Of a stretch of 64,000 bases of DNA, positions 1-9,644 are shown piece by piece. The stretch lies in the NCBI RefSeq assembly GCF_000236905.1, contig NC_016529.1, positions 1 through 64,000 of the forward strand, given 5' to 3'. Position 1 is the stretch's first letter. Each line of letters opens with the position of its first letter. Origin of the DNA: Tetrapisispora phaffii CBS 4417. Taxonomy: Eukaryota > Ascomycota > Saccharomycetes > Saccharomycetales > Saccharomycetaceae. Under the pieces are notes generated by a model that saw only the letters and a program-made list of their open reading frames with translations, had not been told where the DNA came from and did not search any database. A program made the position numbers and the translations under genes.

Positions 1-2530
1 GACGACTCTTCAGACGTCTCGCCTGACGTGCTTTCAATAGAGGATTCGGCGGAGGTGACACCGGAAGATTCTATAGACGACTCTTCAGACGTCTCAGCTG
101 ACGTGCTTTCAATAGAGGATTCGGCGGAGGCGACATCGGAAGAGTCAATGGACGACTCTTCAGACCTCTCAGCTGACGTGCTTTCAATAGAGGATTCGGC
201 GGAGCTGGTCTCAGAAGACTCAAGGGACGACTTTTCAGTAGTCTCGCCTGACGTGGTTTCAATAGAGGATTCGGCGGAGCTGGTCTCAGAAGACTCAATG
301 GACGACTCTTCAGACGTCTCAGCTGACGTGCTTTCAATAGAGGATTCGGCGGAGCTGGTCTCAGAAGACTCAATGGACGACTCTTCAGACGTCTCGCCTG
401 ACGTGGTTTCAATTGACAAGTCAGCGGAGGTGACATCGGAAGATTCAATGGACGACTCTTCAGACGTCTCGCCTGACGTGCTTTCAATAGAGGATTCGGC
501 GGAGCTGGTCTCAGAAGACTCAATAGACGACACTTCAGACGTCTCGCCTGACGTGGTTTCAATTGACAAGTCAGCGGAGGTGACATCAGAAGGCTCAATG
601 GACGACTCTTCAGACGTCTCGCCTGACGTGCTTTCAATAGAGGATTCGGCGGAGCTGGTCTCAGAAGACTCAAGGGACGACTCTTCAGACGTCTCAGCTG
701 ACGTGGTTTCAATAGAGGATTCGGCGGAGCTGGTCTCATAAGGCCCAATAGACGACTCTTCAGACGTCTCAGCTGACGTGCTTTCAATAGAGGATTCGGC
801 GGAGCTGGTCTCAGAAGACTCAATAGACGACACTTCAGACGTCTCGCCTGACGTGGTTTCAATTGACAAGTCAGCAGAGGTGACATCGGAAGACTCAATG
901 GACGACTCTTCAGACCTCTCAGCTGACGTGCTTTCAATTGACGAGTCAGCAGAGGTGACATCGGAAGACGCAATAGACGACTCTTCAGACGTCTCGCCTG
1001 ACGTGGTTTCAATTGACAAGTCAGCGGAGGTGACATCAGAAGACTCAATGGACGACTCTTCAGACGTCTCGCCTGACGTGGTTTCAATAGAGGATTCGGC
1101 GGAGCTGGTCTCAGAAGGCTCAATGGACGACTCTTCAGACCTCTCAGCTGACGTGCTTTCAATAGAGGATTCGGTGGAGCTGGTCTCAGAAGGCTCAATG
1201 GACGACTCTTCAGACGTTTCAGCTGACGTGCTTTCAATAGAGGATTCGGTGGAGCTGGTCTCATAAGAGTCAATGGACGACTCTTCAGACGTCTCGCCTG
1301 ACGTGCTCACAATAGAGGATTCGGCGGAGCTGGTCTCAGAAGACTCAATGGACGACTCTTCAGACCTCTCAGCTGACGTGCTTTCAATTGACAAGTCAGC
1401 GGAGGTGACATCAGAAGGCTCAATAGACGACTCTTCAGACGTCTCAGCTGACGTGCTTTCAATAGAGGATTCGGCGGAGCTGGTCTCAGAAGACTCAATG
1501 GACGACTCTTCAGACCTCTCAGCTGACGTGCTTTCAATAGAGGATTCGGCGGAGCTGGTCTCATAAGACTCAATGGACGACTCTTCAGACGTCTCGGCTG
1601 ACGTGCCTTCAATTGACGAGTCAGCAGAGGTGACATCGGAACTCCCAATGGACGACTCTTCAGACCTCTCAGCTGACGTCCTTTCAATAGAGGATTCGGC
1701 GGAGCTGGTCTCAGAAGACTCAATGGACGACTCTTCAGACGTCTCGCCTGACGTGGTTTCAATAGAGGATTCGGCGGAGCTGGTCTCAGAAGACTCAATA
1801 GACGACACTTCAGACGTCTCGCCTGACGTGGTTTCAATTGACAAGTCAGCGGAGGTGACATCGGAAGACTCAATGGACGACTCTTCAGACGTCTCGCCTG
1901 ACGTGGTTTCAATTGACAAGTCAGCGGAGGTGACATCGGAAGACTCAATGGACGACTCTTCAGACCTCTCAGCTGACGTGCTTTCAATTGACGAGTCAGC
2001 AGAGGTGACATCGGAAGACGCAATAGACGACTCTTCAGACGTCTCGCCTGACGTGGTTTCAATTGACAAGTCAGCGGAGGTGACATCAGAAGGCTCAATG
2101 GACGACTCTTCAGACGTCTCGCCTGACGTGGTTTCAATTGACAAGTCAGGCGGAGGTGACATCAGAAGACTCAATGGACACTCTTCAGACGTCTCGCCTG
2201 ACGTGGTTTCAATTGACAAGTCAGCGGAGGTGACATCAGAAGGCTCAATGGACGACTCTTCAGACGTTTCAGCTGACGTGCTTTCAATAGAGGATTCGGT
2301 GGAGCTGGTCTCATAAGAGTCAATGGACGACTCTTCAGACGTTTCAGCTGACGTGCTTTCAATAGAGGATTCGGTGGAGCTGGTCTCATAAGAGTCAATG
2401 GACGACTCTTCAGACGTCTCGCCTGACGTGGTTTCAATAGAGGATTCGGCGGAGCTGGTCTCAGAAGACTCAATGGACGACTCTTCAGACGTCTCAGCTG
2501 ACGTGCTTTCAATTGACGAGTCAGCAGAGG
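1..2530 (-). repeat. 75-bp tandem repeat array of adhesin A
   Basis: About 34 head-to-tail copies of a 75-bp unit (25 codons) continue past the left edge. The unit has two main variants in its middle: one encodes E-T-S-S-A-E-S-S-I-E, the other D-V-T-S-A-D-x-S-I-E. The array is clearly more GC-rich than the surrounding AT-rich DNA. Copies are close to identical, which points to ongoing homogenisation. The same unit fills adhesins B and C. Confidence 0.95.
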
Positions 2531-4550
2531 TGAGATCAGAAGATTCTGTAGCAGATTCTGTAGTAACGGTAATTGAAGTTTGTTTTTCGGAGGTATGTTG
2601 TATTACACTGGTTTCTTCAGTCGATATTGTGGCGAGGGACGATTCTTCGGTACTCTGATGTTCGTTCGTTTCAGTTGTGCTAGTCTTTATGATAAAAATC
2701 ACTTCAGTTGTCTCGGTTCCATCTTCACCCGTATATATATTACTAATGGTTGAGACTGTTACGTCTCCAGTTACCGTGCCGTCAATGTAAGTAGTAGTTG
2801 TGAAAATGTATGTTGGGTTATAAACAATGTATATTGTTTCTGTGGTTTCCAAACCATCATCTCCGATTATTGTGGTTGTTATAGAGTTGACCGTAGTCTG
2901 GAAAGAATTGCTCCATCCCGAATAAGATGTTGATTCTAAGGTTCTAATTGGTGTTTGAACCAAATAATAAGTTCCCGTAGTAGACGAACCATCTGCACCT
3001 GTTGTAACCGTTAAAAAGCTCGAAGTCGTAGAATAAGTGGCAGTCCACGGAACTGTTGTAGTATAATGTAATAAATTGGTTGGAATTGCAACATAATATG
3101 TTGTGTCTATGGTCTGTAAGCCATCGTCGCCTGTTACCGTCTTGATTTCAGTTGTAACCGTGTACTTTTCTGATCCTGAAAAGTTACTCGTAGTAGTTAA
3201 TGTGGTTACAGCTGAAGAATAGGGGATTTGAACATAGTATATTATATCAGTGTGGAAATAAAAATCTGATCCAAAATAAGTTGTACTTGTGGAAACAGAG
3301 TAGGTGATATCGAATGCATCTGTTCCATAATCGGTCCCTTGGGTTTTTAATGTATAATAAACATATGAAGTTGGGGCATATATCAAAATGTGAGTGGCAG
3401 TAAATCCAAATAACGTTGTTAAAGAAGTAGAAAACCAACTGGTTACAGAACCAGTCCAAGGTACAAAGTTGGCTAGGTAATTCGAACTTGATACCGCAAC
3501 ATAATAAATTGTTTTCACATAAGTAAAACCCGCTTTATCTTCAAGCGTGGTATATGATGTGTCTATAGTAGTTGTACTTATCGATCCGGTAAGATACCAA
3601 TCAAATGAGGATACCGTGCTGTAAACAAGATCACTTGGTAAGATTACGTAGTAAACCGTTTCGGTTGTGGTCAATCCTGTGTCGTCTGTATAATAGTAAT
3701 AGGATGAAGACGTAATTCTGGTATAATCCGAAAAACTATATATTAGAGTAGATGTTACTGAAATGTGTAAAACTGATTCAGGAACCGCCACATAATACAC
3801 AGTTTGGGTAGTAGTTAATCCATCGTCACCTACAACATACGAATAGGAAGTTGAATAGGTATCAATCAATGACTTATCTTGGCTGGCAACTGTTGCATAT
3901 TTTGTCGTTAATTGTAGTTGATTAGAAGGAACAGCGATATAATAAACCGTTTCCACAGTGGTAAACCCATCTGTACCTATAATAGTCTGCATTTGAGTAT
4001 TGCTTGTGTATCTTGCAGAAGCATCTGTGTCGACAGCACCGTATGTTTGCGTTACTACAGTAACAATAGGAATTTCAACATAGTAAGTGTAAAATAATGT
4101 TGACGTATAATCAGTACCAAATGTGCCCGATGAATCAGTCGAATATGATGAACTGGTTGTTTTGGCTGTATTTTGACTATATATTTCCGATGCTTTAGTT
4201 ACAACTGGGACGTAAATATAATAATCTGTCAGTGTGAAATCACCATCGACATATGATGATACCGAATACCAAGAGGTAACACTTCCCGTCCAAGTTGAAA
4301 AATATGCCATCCAATTATAATCAAATGCCTGAACTACATAAATTGTTTCAGTAGTGGCTTCGCCATCTTCACCTTCAAAAACTGATAATGATATAGAAGT
4401 CGTATAGTCTGTATTCAGAAACCAGTTAGTTGTTGTGGTGGTTGTAGTTAATTCAGCTGCACTTACCAAGTTAAGTAGGTACTGATTGCATAATAATAAA
4501 CACAGTATGGCAACAGCACTATTTCTTAACTTGAGTGTAAGTTTGCTCAT
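1..4550 (-). CDS. Adhesin A: giant flocculin-type cell-wall protein, 5' part only
   Basis: Open frame on the minus strand from the ATG at 4550 to the window edge, so the C-terminus is not seen. Residues 1-32 look like a signal peptide (basic start, hydrophobic core, SAAE end). About 640 residues follow that are rich in Ser, Thr and Tyr. They are built of degenerate 60-80 residue modules with W-T-G-S-x-T-S-W and G-D-D-G-L-x-T-x-x-T-x-Y-Y-V-A-x-P motifs, which resemble flocculin (FLO1-type) repeats. From about 2530 leftward the protein is a Ser/Glu-rich 25-residue repeat. The likely role is a GPI-linked surface adhesin, by analogy with adhesin C. An extra G near 2151 and a missing base near 2178 shift the frame for about nine codons and then restore it. 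The ligand-binding domain is not a recognisable PA14 or Flo11 domain, so binding specificity is unknown. Confidence 0.8.
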   Translation of the reverse strand, partial: MSKLTLKLRNSAVAILCLLLCNQYLLNLVSAAELTTTTTTTNWFLNTDYTTSISLSVFEGEDGEATTETIYVVQAFDYNWMAYFSTWTGSVTSWYSVSSYVDGDFTLTDYYIYVPVVTKASEIYSQNTAKTTSSSYSTDSSGTFGTDYTSTLFYTYYVEIPIVTVVTQTYGAVDTDASARYTSNTQMQTIIGTDGFTTVETVYYIAVPSNQLQLTTKYATVASQDKSLIDTYSTSYSYVVGDDGLTTTQTVYYVAVPESVLHISVTSTLIYSFSDYTRITSSSYYYYTDDTGLTTTETVYYVILPSDLVYSTVSSFDWYLTGSISTTTIDTSYTTLEDKAGFTYVKTIYYVAVSSSNYLANFVPWTGSVTSWFSTSLTTLFGFTATHILIYAPTSYVYYTLKTQGTDYGTDAFDITYSVSTSTTYFGSDFYFHTDIIYYVQIPYSSAVTTLTTTSNFSGSEKYTVTTEIKTVTGDDGLQTIDTTYYVAIPTNLLHYTTTVPWTATYSTTSSFLTVTTGADGSSTTGTYYLVQTPIRTLESTSYSGWSNSFQTTVNSITTTIIGDDGLETTETIYIVYNPTYIFTTTTYIDGTVTGDVTVSTISNIYTGEDGTETTEVIFIIKTSTTETNEHQSTEESSLATISTEETSVIQHTSEKQTSITVTTESATESSDLTSADSSIESTSAETSEESSIESSETSSAESSIETTSGETSEESSIDSYETSSTESSIESTSAETSEESSIDSYETSSTESSIESTSAETSEESSIEPSDVTSADLSIETTSGETSEECPLSLLMSPPPDLSIETTSGETSEESSIEPSDVTSADLSIETTSGETSEESSIASSDVTSADSSIESTSAERSEESSIESSDVTSADLSIETTSGETSEESSIESSDVTSADLSIETTSGETSEVSSIESSETSSAESSIETTSGETSEESSIESSETSSAESSIERTSAERSEESSIGSSDVTSADSSIEGTSAETSEESSIESYETSSAESSIESTSAERSEESSIESSETSSAESSIESTSAETSEESSIEPSDVTSADLSIESTSAERSEESSIESSETSSAESSIVSTSGETSEESSIDSYETSSTESSIESTSAETSEESSIEPSETSSTESSIESTSAERSEESSIEPSETSSAESSIETTSGETSEESSIESSDVTSADLSIETTSGETSEESSIASSDVTSADSSIESTSAERSEESSIESSDVTSADLSIETTSGETSEVSSIESSETSSAESSIESTSAETSEESSIGPYETSSAESSIETTSAETSEESSLESSETSSAESSIESTSGETSEESSIEPSDVTSADLSIETTSGETSEVSSIESSETSSAESSIESTSGETSEESSIESSDVTSADLSIETTSGETSEESSIESSETSSAESSIESTSAETSEESSIESSETSSAESSIETTSGETTEKSSLESSETSSAESSIESTSAERSEESSIDSSDVASAESSIESTSAETSEESSIESSGVTSAESSIESTSGETSEES

Positions 4551-7500
4551 TTTATAAAAATCAAGAATAAATAATTCTTGTTAAATTTTATCTGTGCCAG
4601 AAAATAAAATATACCAGAATGATTGAGCTTCTTGTTGATAAGATTAGTAAATGTTACTAATTTTCAATGAAGATAAACCAACTTTAGATATAGCTTTAAA
4701 ATAATTAATGTCACTTTATTACTTGGGTATAATATAATAAGATATCTCAAAATGTGACAGCACGTCAAACAGTCTTGTTATATAAGAAGAATTCAGATTT
4801 TTCAGAATTCTTTCATACTTTTCTAAGTGAAGATCAAAATTTTTATCCATATTTTTTATAGAATTGATATGTTAGGAAGTAATAATTAGTATTAGCAAAT
4901 TAATGCATACCATTCAGAAGGACCTCTAGAAGTTTTTTCATATCTCTTTGTCATCTATTAGACTATTTAGCGACTAGTTGTTAAAAACATAACCCTCAAT
5001 TGGCTGTAGTAGTATAGTAACCGATTCCTAGTTTGTTTGAAGTTATTGATAAAATATTTAGAATTGGGTATCTAAATCGATATTGAAATGTTTTTTAGTG
5101 AGTAGTAATGTGTGTATTTCCTTCTTCATAACATTTTCCTTGTACAGAATCGTGAATATTTCCTGTGTAAAGAATTTTCATTCCATTAAATGGAATTATT
5201 GGCATCTATTTGTCAGCTATAGATTACTCTACTGTTGAGAAAATAAATCGAAAAACTCTACGAAGTTACCTCTTGTGGAACTTGGTTGCTCATGGCATAA
5301 AATTTTATAAGTTTCGTCGATGAGCTTTTCTTGCATGAAGAGATCGAAAATAACAAGTAGACACTGCATCTATAGTTATGCAGACAAATTTCTGAATTTT
5401 ATTGAAGCAGCAGGGAAATTATCTAAAATGCACTTATCTAGAATATCCATTTAGCATCATACGATATATCGTTGAATTTACTTTTTCCTCTTGTTCTGAT
5501 AACTTGAAAACAAATAATACATCTGTAAATAACCCCTCAAGTTCTTCTGAACTACAAAGGCAATAATTTTAGTCTTATCGTTATATTGTTTAGTGAAGTT
5601 TACACAGAAGTAAAAGTACAATAGTTCAGCTTCTATCGTTGAAGAAAAGGATATAAACTAGCCAGGGTGTCCATGCAAAAGATGTAAATAAAATATTCCA
5701 AATTGGTTATTAACTTTTACCAAATCACATAATCGACCCTCTTATCTTCTCTTACTCATTGCACTTGTTTTCATTTGATAAAAATTGAATTGTGCAAAAC
5801 TTCTCGTGGAGACGTTTACCAAACATAAGTGTCCAGACAAAAAACAAAAGTATGCATCTAACTTCTTGACAAACGTGCTAGATCGTAAAAACAGACATTT
5901 TCCACTTCTTTGAACAGCAAGAAGAGTATTCGGTGGGAAATGATTATTCTTTGGTCATTTTATCTGAGATGGGATTATCTGAAATAAGAAATAATATCAA
6001 AATTGTGCAAGGTATTACACTGCTGACGATATTACCATTTCGAAATTGTTAAATTGACCCAATTTGTAATATTCCTTTCCCTGCAGCAACCGATCCAATG
6101 ACAGAACGTATCCCTCTCTGCACTAAAGTGAGAACAAATAATATCTCTCGCTGAGATATCGCAGTAAATATCATCATTTGCTTTGGAATAAATATATTTT
6201 TATTTTCATCTCGAAAACCGAAAATACATCTCTATTATCAGTTCTAAGTGATGGACACAAAAATTGTAGAATGCATGGGATCACACCGGCATCATTTACT
6301 GAATTCACAAACTCAGAAACAGCCACTACCGATATCACTGGCTAGCATTCGCAATACGATGTTGTGTGTTTTTTCTGTCTTCGTAATCTACAGATACGAT
6401 ACAGAAACGCACCCACAGTTCGTCCAAAACACTGACGTTCTACACCGGAAACTCTAGCCACCGAAAGAAGTGATCTTGATTTAAGATACGTTAAAACAAA
6501 ACGTTGGTCTTATTTCTTGCTGAGCTTCTTCTGGCAATGACCAGTCTGTGTCCAAAACACCACACTAAAGCCTGTTCATGAAGTGGAGAGTTCGCAGAAC
6601 ATGGAAATAACGTTATTGACAACTGGTTATGTTGCCAGAATTCTCACTGCTCAAGAGCAACTGACAGTTTTACAAGCATCTCGAAACTCTTTGTGTGTCT
6701 TTTTCACAGCCGGTCAGCATGGGCCGCTATGAGTTTTTCATCCATTATATGCGCATGGTACAAAAAAACAAAGCCTAACGAAAACGAAGCTCGAAAGTCT
6801 TTTCTGGCTGTGTGCAGGTAGTTTGGTCTGTGTGAGAGTGATCGAAAATGGAAATTGGAAATAAATATCGAAGAGAGAGCAGAGGGAAGAGAGTAAGAGT
6901 CCAAGTAGGATATTTGGAAACGTTGACAACATTTAGTAGTATTCCTGTCGTCGGTGATAGTTGTGCTTCCAACCGTGTTGTGTAGTAGGTGTGTGTCCTT
7001 TAATGCACTTTGCAAACCTATTAGTTGTTCATTAAGTGCAACAGTATCGTTTTAGTAAATTTGCTAGAAAAAAATTTTCCTTCTTCTATTTAATTCTCGA
7101 AATAGTTCAGGTAACTGGGTTTGTGTGTATTGTGTGATCTGGATAATTGATCAATTTGTTTGTGAGAAATTATTATCTCATCTTATTCACCTATCTTAAA
7201 GGTTTATATTAATTGACCTTCATTTAAAAGAACTTATAACAGATTGTTTCCAATTTCATCGTTTTAGATGTTGGAAGAAACCTCTTTTATGGCTAAGTCC
7301 CTTGGGCAAACATGATCTGAGAAATAGAGGTCTTAGACTGTTTGCTCCACATTCCCAATTGCTTTTCCAGACTCGAATTGTCTGAAAAGTGATTTTTTGG
7401 GATAGCTGGATAAACTGGATTGCTATGGAACTGGTTGGTGAACTTTAGGGAATGTGCTTATTTAAAGATAGATAAGAACTGCAATAGGCCGATTAGTTCT

Positions 7501-7867
7501 GGTGCAAGCTACCGGATGAATTTGCTTGCAGACGAGTCCTGTTAGTTGGAATCTCGATCTGCCAAGCAAACACAACAGCACCAAGTCCACTTATCCAGCT
7601 ATTCCATGATATATCACCATGAGAGGTACAGATTCTCTCATGGTGCCTATTTATGTCTAAAATATCTTATAATAAAGATAAACACTTATCCAAAAGAATA
7701 ATCCAAGACGCACCTAGAGGGTATTGCAACTGGTGGCATGAAAACAAGACCTAGCTGTTGCTTAGAGGACACAGTTCAGTGTCGATTGCTGAAATGCCAG
7801 GCATACTTAAGGGTGCATTTCGACTTCCAAGAGACACACATATACAGCACTCAGTACTATATTCTAA
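4551..7867. other. Gene-free AT-rich stretch upstream of adhesin A
   Basis: Only short chance ORFs (up to about 100 codons, no recognisable domain) are present. The first few hundred bases right of 4550 should hold the adhesin A promoter. They show no similarity to the DNA upstream of adhesin C. A short hairpin lies at 7615-7645. No tRNA or intact transposon was seen. Confidence 0.6.
7615..7645. repeat. Perfect 11-bp inverted repeat
   Basis: CACCATGAGAG at 7615-7625 pairs with CTCTCATGGTG at 7635-7645 across a 9-base loop. It is not followed by a T-run that would suggest a Pol III terminator. Its role is unknown. Confidence 0.7.
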
Positions 7868-7868
7868 T

Positions 7869-7964
7869 CGAGGTCGTAATTGAATTGGCATAGTCATGTT
7901 TTACACGAGGTAGCTTAGGTGTTTGAACCAGATTCATTTGTTTCAGAGAAGTTCATTTCAGGAT
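7869..7964 (-). pseudogene. Relic of an adhesin B-like gene
   Basis: About 96 bases match the coding strand of adhesin B at 14160-14256, with two well-conserved blocks. One is GAGGTCGTAATTGAATTG at the left end; the other is the GATTCATTTG-TTTCAGAGA-GTTCATTTCAGG block at the right end. The middle differs and the frame is broken. The DNA around it no longer aligns by eye. This suggests that another adhesin copy once stood between A and B. Confidence 0.6.
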
Positions 7965-9598
7965 ATTCCTTTGAAGTGGTGATCTTAAATAGATAATGTA
8001 TAGTAATAAATATGTTTAGTAACACATTACAGGATGAGCAAATGACCGGAGTCCAGATCTCTGGGCTGGCAACTGGGCAACTGGTCTGCCTGTCTGCTGG
8101 GCTCAGAAATCTCTAGGCCGTCAGGCTGCTGGACTTAAAACTCTAGGCTCAAAACCCTAGGCAGAGACCTGTCACCGCCGGCCAGTTAGCGGCGCGGGAC
8201 ACTCTGCGCAGCGCACTCGGGCGCCCGGCACACAAAAGCGTTCTGGCTGCACGGAAGCAGAAAAGTTTGCCGGCAGTTGTAGAGAGATGGCTACTGGAAC
8301 AGATATAAGAGACACAAGACCAGGTGGACTGAAAGGTCAACTTCGAAACATATCAATATGGGTTTTGTCGTTTTAGAGGTTTAGAACATTTTAGTGATTA
8401 TATGGGTTCGAGTGAGTTCTATTAGAATAATGTGGCGAAGCCTCTTGTTCATTTTCAGGTATCCTGGCAGTATTGTTCGCACTGCTGTCCAACTTAAAAC
8501 GTACCGCTGGTTAGACTTTGAGCAAATTCCGTAGTGTTTCGACTGTTGCTTCGATATATATTATGTGGGATATTTCCTCTAAGTGCATGTCCTGTAAATT
8601 TGCAAACTATTAGAAGGGATTTCGAACAATGAAAGAGAATATATCACCCTCAGAAAGGATGGCTGTGAACCTACGGTTGTCTAAAAACAACTAGTTACGG
8701 TGATACAGTTAAAAAATGTTTTTCACTGCTATTTAACTCGACAATGTACTATTCACAATGCTAAGCATCGCTAATTTGATGGTTGTAGGAAGGTATTGGC
8801 ACTAAAATCGTCAAAGTATTTTGCCCCCGTAAGAAACACTTCTAGGTGATATCATTTGGTATAAACAACGGTAATGGTTTCCATTTATTATGATTCTCGG
8901 TAAAGAAGTATGACTTGGAACAGAGAATGATAATATTGAGTGTCAAATTGTTTTGGTCTGATTATCTAGTTTACGGATAGCATCGTCTGGGTATAATATG
9001 AAAAAATTAAATTCATGAATTGTAAGGTTTTATTAACAATTTTTTCTGTGTGCTTAGTTTCACTTAGTTCAACCAAAATTATAATGGCCTGACATCATAT
9101 AAGGATTTTTCGGGAAACTTATTACCTAGCAGCGAAGCACTGGTTAACAAAACACCACAACATTTTCCCAGTTAACACCATTAGTCAGCCGTTTCGACCA
9201 GTTTATCTCATATTACATCAGATATTCAGTAGTTCATGTCCGCATCATACTTAACTGCTTTAATTGGATAACAGCACAGCATTGCAACAGTGAAATCTTA
9301 TAAATAACCTCTGATTATCTCTAAAATGCAGTCATAAATATATATTATTTGACAGAAGTTGGTGAGAAAATTCAATCTCTTCCATTGGATGGACTACGAT
9401 CCGAAGATTACCATATGTGTCTTAGTTCGTTGTTACATGAACAAATTTGTTCTTTAAGTTAGTGACTATCTGGGCATAAAACTACAACTCTATGTGATGT
9501 GACAAAGCGGTAAATTTTTAATATCGTAGACAATATGTTATGATTCAAACTTTTGCAGTTAAAATATCAATGGAATGCCTTAATCGTATCGTCCTTTC
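7965..9598. other. Gene-free stretch with a GC-rich island
   Basis: Most of this stretch is AT-rich with many stops in all frames. 8040-8340 stands out as a GC-rich island with repeated CTAGGC-type motifs and a GCCGGCC/GGCGCG core. The only ORF over it is a 63-codon one on the minus strand without recognisable features. I see no RNA gene in it. Confidence 0.5.
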
Positions 9599-9644
9599 AA
9601 GAATATTTAACCAGACTACCAATAGAGTCTGGTTAAATATTCTT
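9599..9644. repeat. Perfect 19-bp inverted repeat, 8-base loop
   Basis: AAGAATATTTAACCAGACT at 9599-9617 is exactly complementary to 9626-9644, with loop ACCAATAG. A perfect stem of this length in degenerate AT-rich DNA is unlikely by chance. It could form a cruciform or be a recent palindrome left by repair. No gene touches it. Confidence 0.85.

Noticed and set aside
28..2658. Plus-strand acidic repeat ORFs over the adhesin A array (and similar ones over B and C)
   Set aside because: They are punctuated by TAA at many units, have no start context or domain, and are explained as the opposite strand of the adhesin repeat.
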